Below are positions 5,187-6,618 of a DNA stretch of 6,618 bases, in pieces. Where the stretch lies: assembly GCA_018969565.1 (NCBI GenBank), contig JAGWYC010000112.1:1-6618 (forward strand). The letters run 5' to 3'. The notes below the pieces were generated by a model. It made no database searches and was not told the DNA's origin. It saw only the letters and a program-made list of their open reading frames with translations. How positions within the stretch are numbered: the stretch's first letter is position 1; each line of letters starts with the position of its first letter. Source of the stretch: Bacteroidota bacterium (GTDB lineage: Bacteria; Bacteroidota; Bacteroidia; NS11-12g; UBA955). The translations under genes and the position numbers were made by a program.

Positions 5187-6618
5187 TTAATAGCTGAGTA
5201 CAAAATCCACCCTGCGGTTTTTAGCCCTGCCGGGAGCGGTGCGGTTATCAGCGATGGGTTTTTCCTGACCATAGCCGGTAGCTGTGAGACGCTCTGCTGC
5301 AATGCCCTGGCTGGTCAGATAGCGCTTCACAGAATCCGCGCGGCGCTGTGACAGGTCCTTGTTTTTAGCGGCATCACCTACGTTGTCGGTATGGCCTTCG
5401 ATAGATACTACCGCTTCTTTGTATTCATTCAGGATGGCAACCAAGCGGTTCAGGTCGTCAAATGATTCGGCGAGAATCACATCGCTGGCGGTTTCAAAGT
5501 TGATTCCTTTGGCAGCTAAAGCAATTTTCTGACGCACTTCCTGTTTGATTTCAGGACATCCTTTGTTGGCAGCTATACCGGCTTTATCGGGGCAACGGTC
5601 AGTGTTATCAAAGATGCCGTCACCGTCAGAGTCAGGACAACCTTCAGCGCTGGCAGGACCGGCTTTGAGCGGGCACTTATCCTTGCGGTCTTCAACACCG
5701 TCGCCGTCGGTATCAGGGCAACCATTGAAGGCAGCAACACCGGCCATAGACGGGCAATCATCTTTACGGTCTTCAATACCATCACCGTCAGAGTCGGGGC
5801 AGCCGTTGAAGGCAGCGGAACCCATAACGGTGGGGCACTGATCCATTTTATCTTCTACGCCGTCGCCGTCAGAATCGGGGCAACCTTTGTATTCTGCAGG
5901 ACCGGGCAGGTTCGGACAAGCGTCGTCTGCATCGAGAATTCCATCGCCGTCAGAATCCATGGGACAGCCCACAGAGTCAACGTTATTGCGGTATTTCTCT
6001 TCAGTTTCAGGACACTTGTCATATTTATTCGGAACGCCGTCTTCGTCGTTGTCCTTCATCTTCTTACCGGGCTGCGGTGCACCACCGTTTCCGAATGAGT
6101 AAGCAACGCCGATTGAGTGATACATATAGGCATCGAACAACTTGCTGCGACCATGAATGATGCTGTGGTTGGGTGTGCGCGCCTGACCATCCCAGATATC
6201 ATTGTGGGTGTAGTTGAACACGCTGGAAACGCGCAATGAAATAGCATCGGTGAGCTGGTAGTTCACACTAAGACCACCGTTTACCAGACCACTGTACCCG
6301 ATAAAGTGGGTGGGAATATTGTTCAGACGGGAATCTACATAGAAAATACCCCAACCACCGATGATGCTGGCGGATAATTTGGCGTCTTCCTGGAGGATGC
6401 GACCATTGTTCAGTTTGAAGCGGGCGCCGCCTACAAATTCAAAAGTGCTGGCCTTGAAGCCTGCATATTTCCATGGGTCATTTTCCCATTGGATGGTATT
6501 GTAAAAGCCGACGTCACCGGCAGAAGTGCGTATGATGGCATCGAATGAGGGGCTGATGTAGCGCCCAACCTGCAGGCCCACGCCATTGTAAATAGGCTTG
6601 CGGGCGAAGAAGAGAGAG
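5187..6618 (-). CDS. OmpA-family outer-membrane protein with thrombospondin type-3 repeats (N-terminus outside window)
   Basis: This protein probably ties the outer membrane to peptidoglycan. 476 residues are visible and the frame stays open through the window edge, so the GTG at 6581 is an internal codon and not the start; signal peptide and first strands are missing. Visible residues 1 to about 178 show alternating hydrophobic and polar residues with aromatic-rich turns and end in GVAYSFGNGG, fitting a beta-barrel. A short Pro/Lys linker follows. Residues 189-355 contain six calcium-binding repeats of the DxDxDGxxD type, mostly with paired CP motifs. Residues 371-474 are an OmpA C-terminal domain: INFETASD, GHTDNVG and LSQRRADSV, including the Asp (411) and Arg (426) that bind diaminopimelate in this family, then the terminal GRAKNRRVDF. 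It is convergent with the glycosyltransferase gene and has its own terminator. Similar architectures are annotated as OmpA or OprF-like in Bacteroidota; the exact paralogue cannot be named. Confidence 0.95.
   Translation of the reverse strand, partial: SLFFARKPIYNGVGLQVGRYISPSFDAIIRTSAGDVGFYNTIQWENDPWKYAGFKASTFEFVGGARFKLNNGRILQEDAKLSASIIGGWGIFYVDSRLNNIPTHFIGYSGLVNGGLSVNYQLTDAISLRVSSVFNYTHNDIWDGQARTPNHSIIHGRSKLFDAYMYHSIGVAYSFGNGGAPQPGKKMKDNDEDGVPNKYDKCPETEEKYRNNVDSVGCPMDSDGDGILDADDACPNLPGPAEYKGCPDSDGDGVEDKMDQCPTVMGSAAFNGCPDSDGDGIEDRKDDCPSMAGVAAFNGCPDTDGDGVEDRKDKCPLKAGPASAEGCPDSDGDGIFDNTDRCPDKAGIAANKGCPEIKQEVRQKIALAAKGINFETASDVILAESFDDLNRLVAILNEYKEAVVSIEGHTDNVGDAAKNKDLSQRRADSVKRYLTSQGIAAERLTATGYGQEKPIADNRTAPGRAKNRRVDFVLSY
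5554..5961 (-). repeat. in-frame 81-bp tandem array encoding calcium-binding repeats
   Basis: The complement of the Gly-Cys-Pro codons (GGRCA) recurs at 5554, 5635, 5716, 5797 and 5878, exactly 81 bases apart, and again at 5962 after an 84-base unit with one extra codon (GCPMD in place of GCPD). Each unit encodes 27 residues with the pattern GCPDSDGDGxxDxxDxCPxxxGxAxxxx. A more diverged copy covers about 5962-6053. Neighbouring units differ at many third positions, so the copies are not recent identical duplications. Confidence 0.9.

Noticed and set aside
6579..6581. GTG (minus strand) as a possible start of the OmpA-family gene
   Set aside because: The frame remains open to the window edge with barrel-like sequence (SLFFARKPIYNG) upstream, and no signal peptide follows this codon.

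Overview
The window looks like ordinary chromosomal DNA of a member of the Bacteroidota. Four things point that way. There is a TAnnTTTG -7 promoter element. One large secreted protein ends in a domain of the type IX secretion (T9SS) type-A sorting kind. An OmpA protein carries thrombospondin type-3 calcium repeats between its barrel and its peptidoglycan-binding domain. The aconitase is of the mitochondrial-like type common in this phylum. Base composition is near balanced. A closer rank cannot be assigned from the sequence alone; a Chitinophagales-like lineage is only a guess.

Layout, left to right. (1) Positions 1-1020 (+) hold the 3' part of an aconitate hydratase gene; the 5' part lies outside the window. 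A strong intrinsic terminator follows at 1042-1074. (2) Positions 1095-1130 hold a promoter region with a TAnnTTTG element only 11 bases before the next start codon and a small inverted repeat just upstream. (3) Positions 1142-5034 (+) hold a compact three-gene unit: an 830-residue secreted beta-propeller protein with seven Asp-box repeats and a T9SS C-terminal domain, a 128-residue protein of unknown function, and a family 2 glycosyltransferase. The genes are separated by 6 bases and then overlap by 4 bases (ATGA), so they are probably co-transcribed and the last two translationally coupled. (4) Positions 5035-5186 form a convergent intergenic region with a UUCG-tetraloop terminator serving the minus strand. 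(5) Positions 5187-6618 (-) hold an OmpA-family outer-membrane protein whose N-terminal end runs off the window. Its calcium-binding repeats are an in-frame 81-bp DNA tandem array.

Functionally, aconitase is TCA-cycle housekeeping and has its own terminator. The three-gene unit joins a probably surface-exposed propeller protein to a cytoplasmic sugar transferase, which suggests, without proving, a link to cell-surface glycoconjugates. The OmpA protein is a structural link between outer membrane and peptidoglycan. I found no RNA genes, mobile elements or CRISPR arrays. No clearly new system is visible; the least understood element is the 128-residue protein coupled to the glycosyltransferase.
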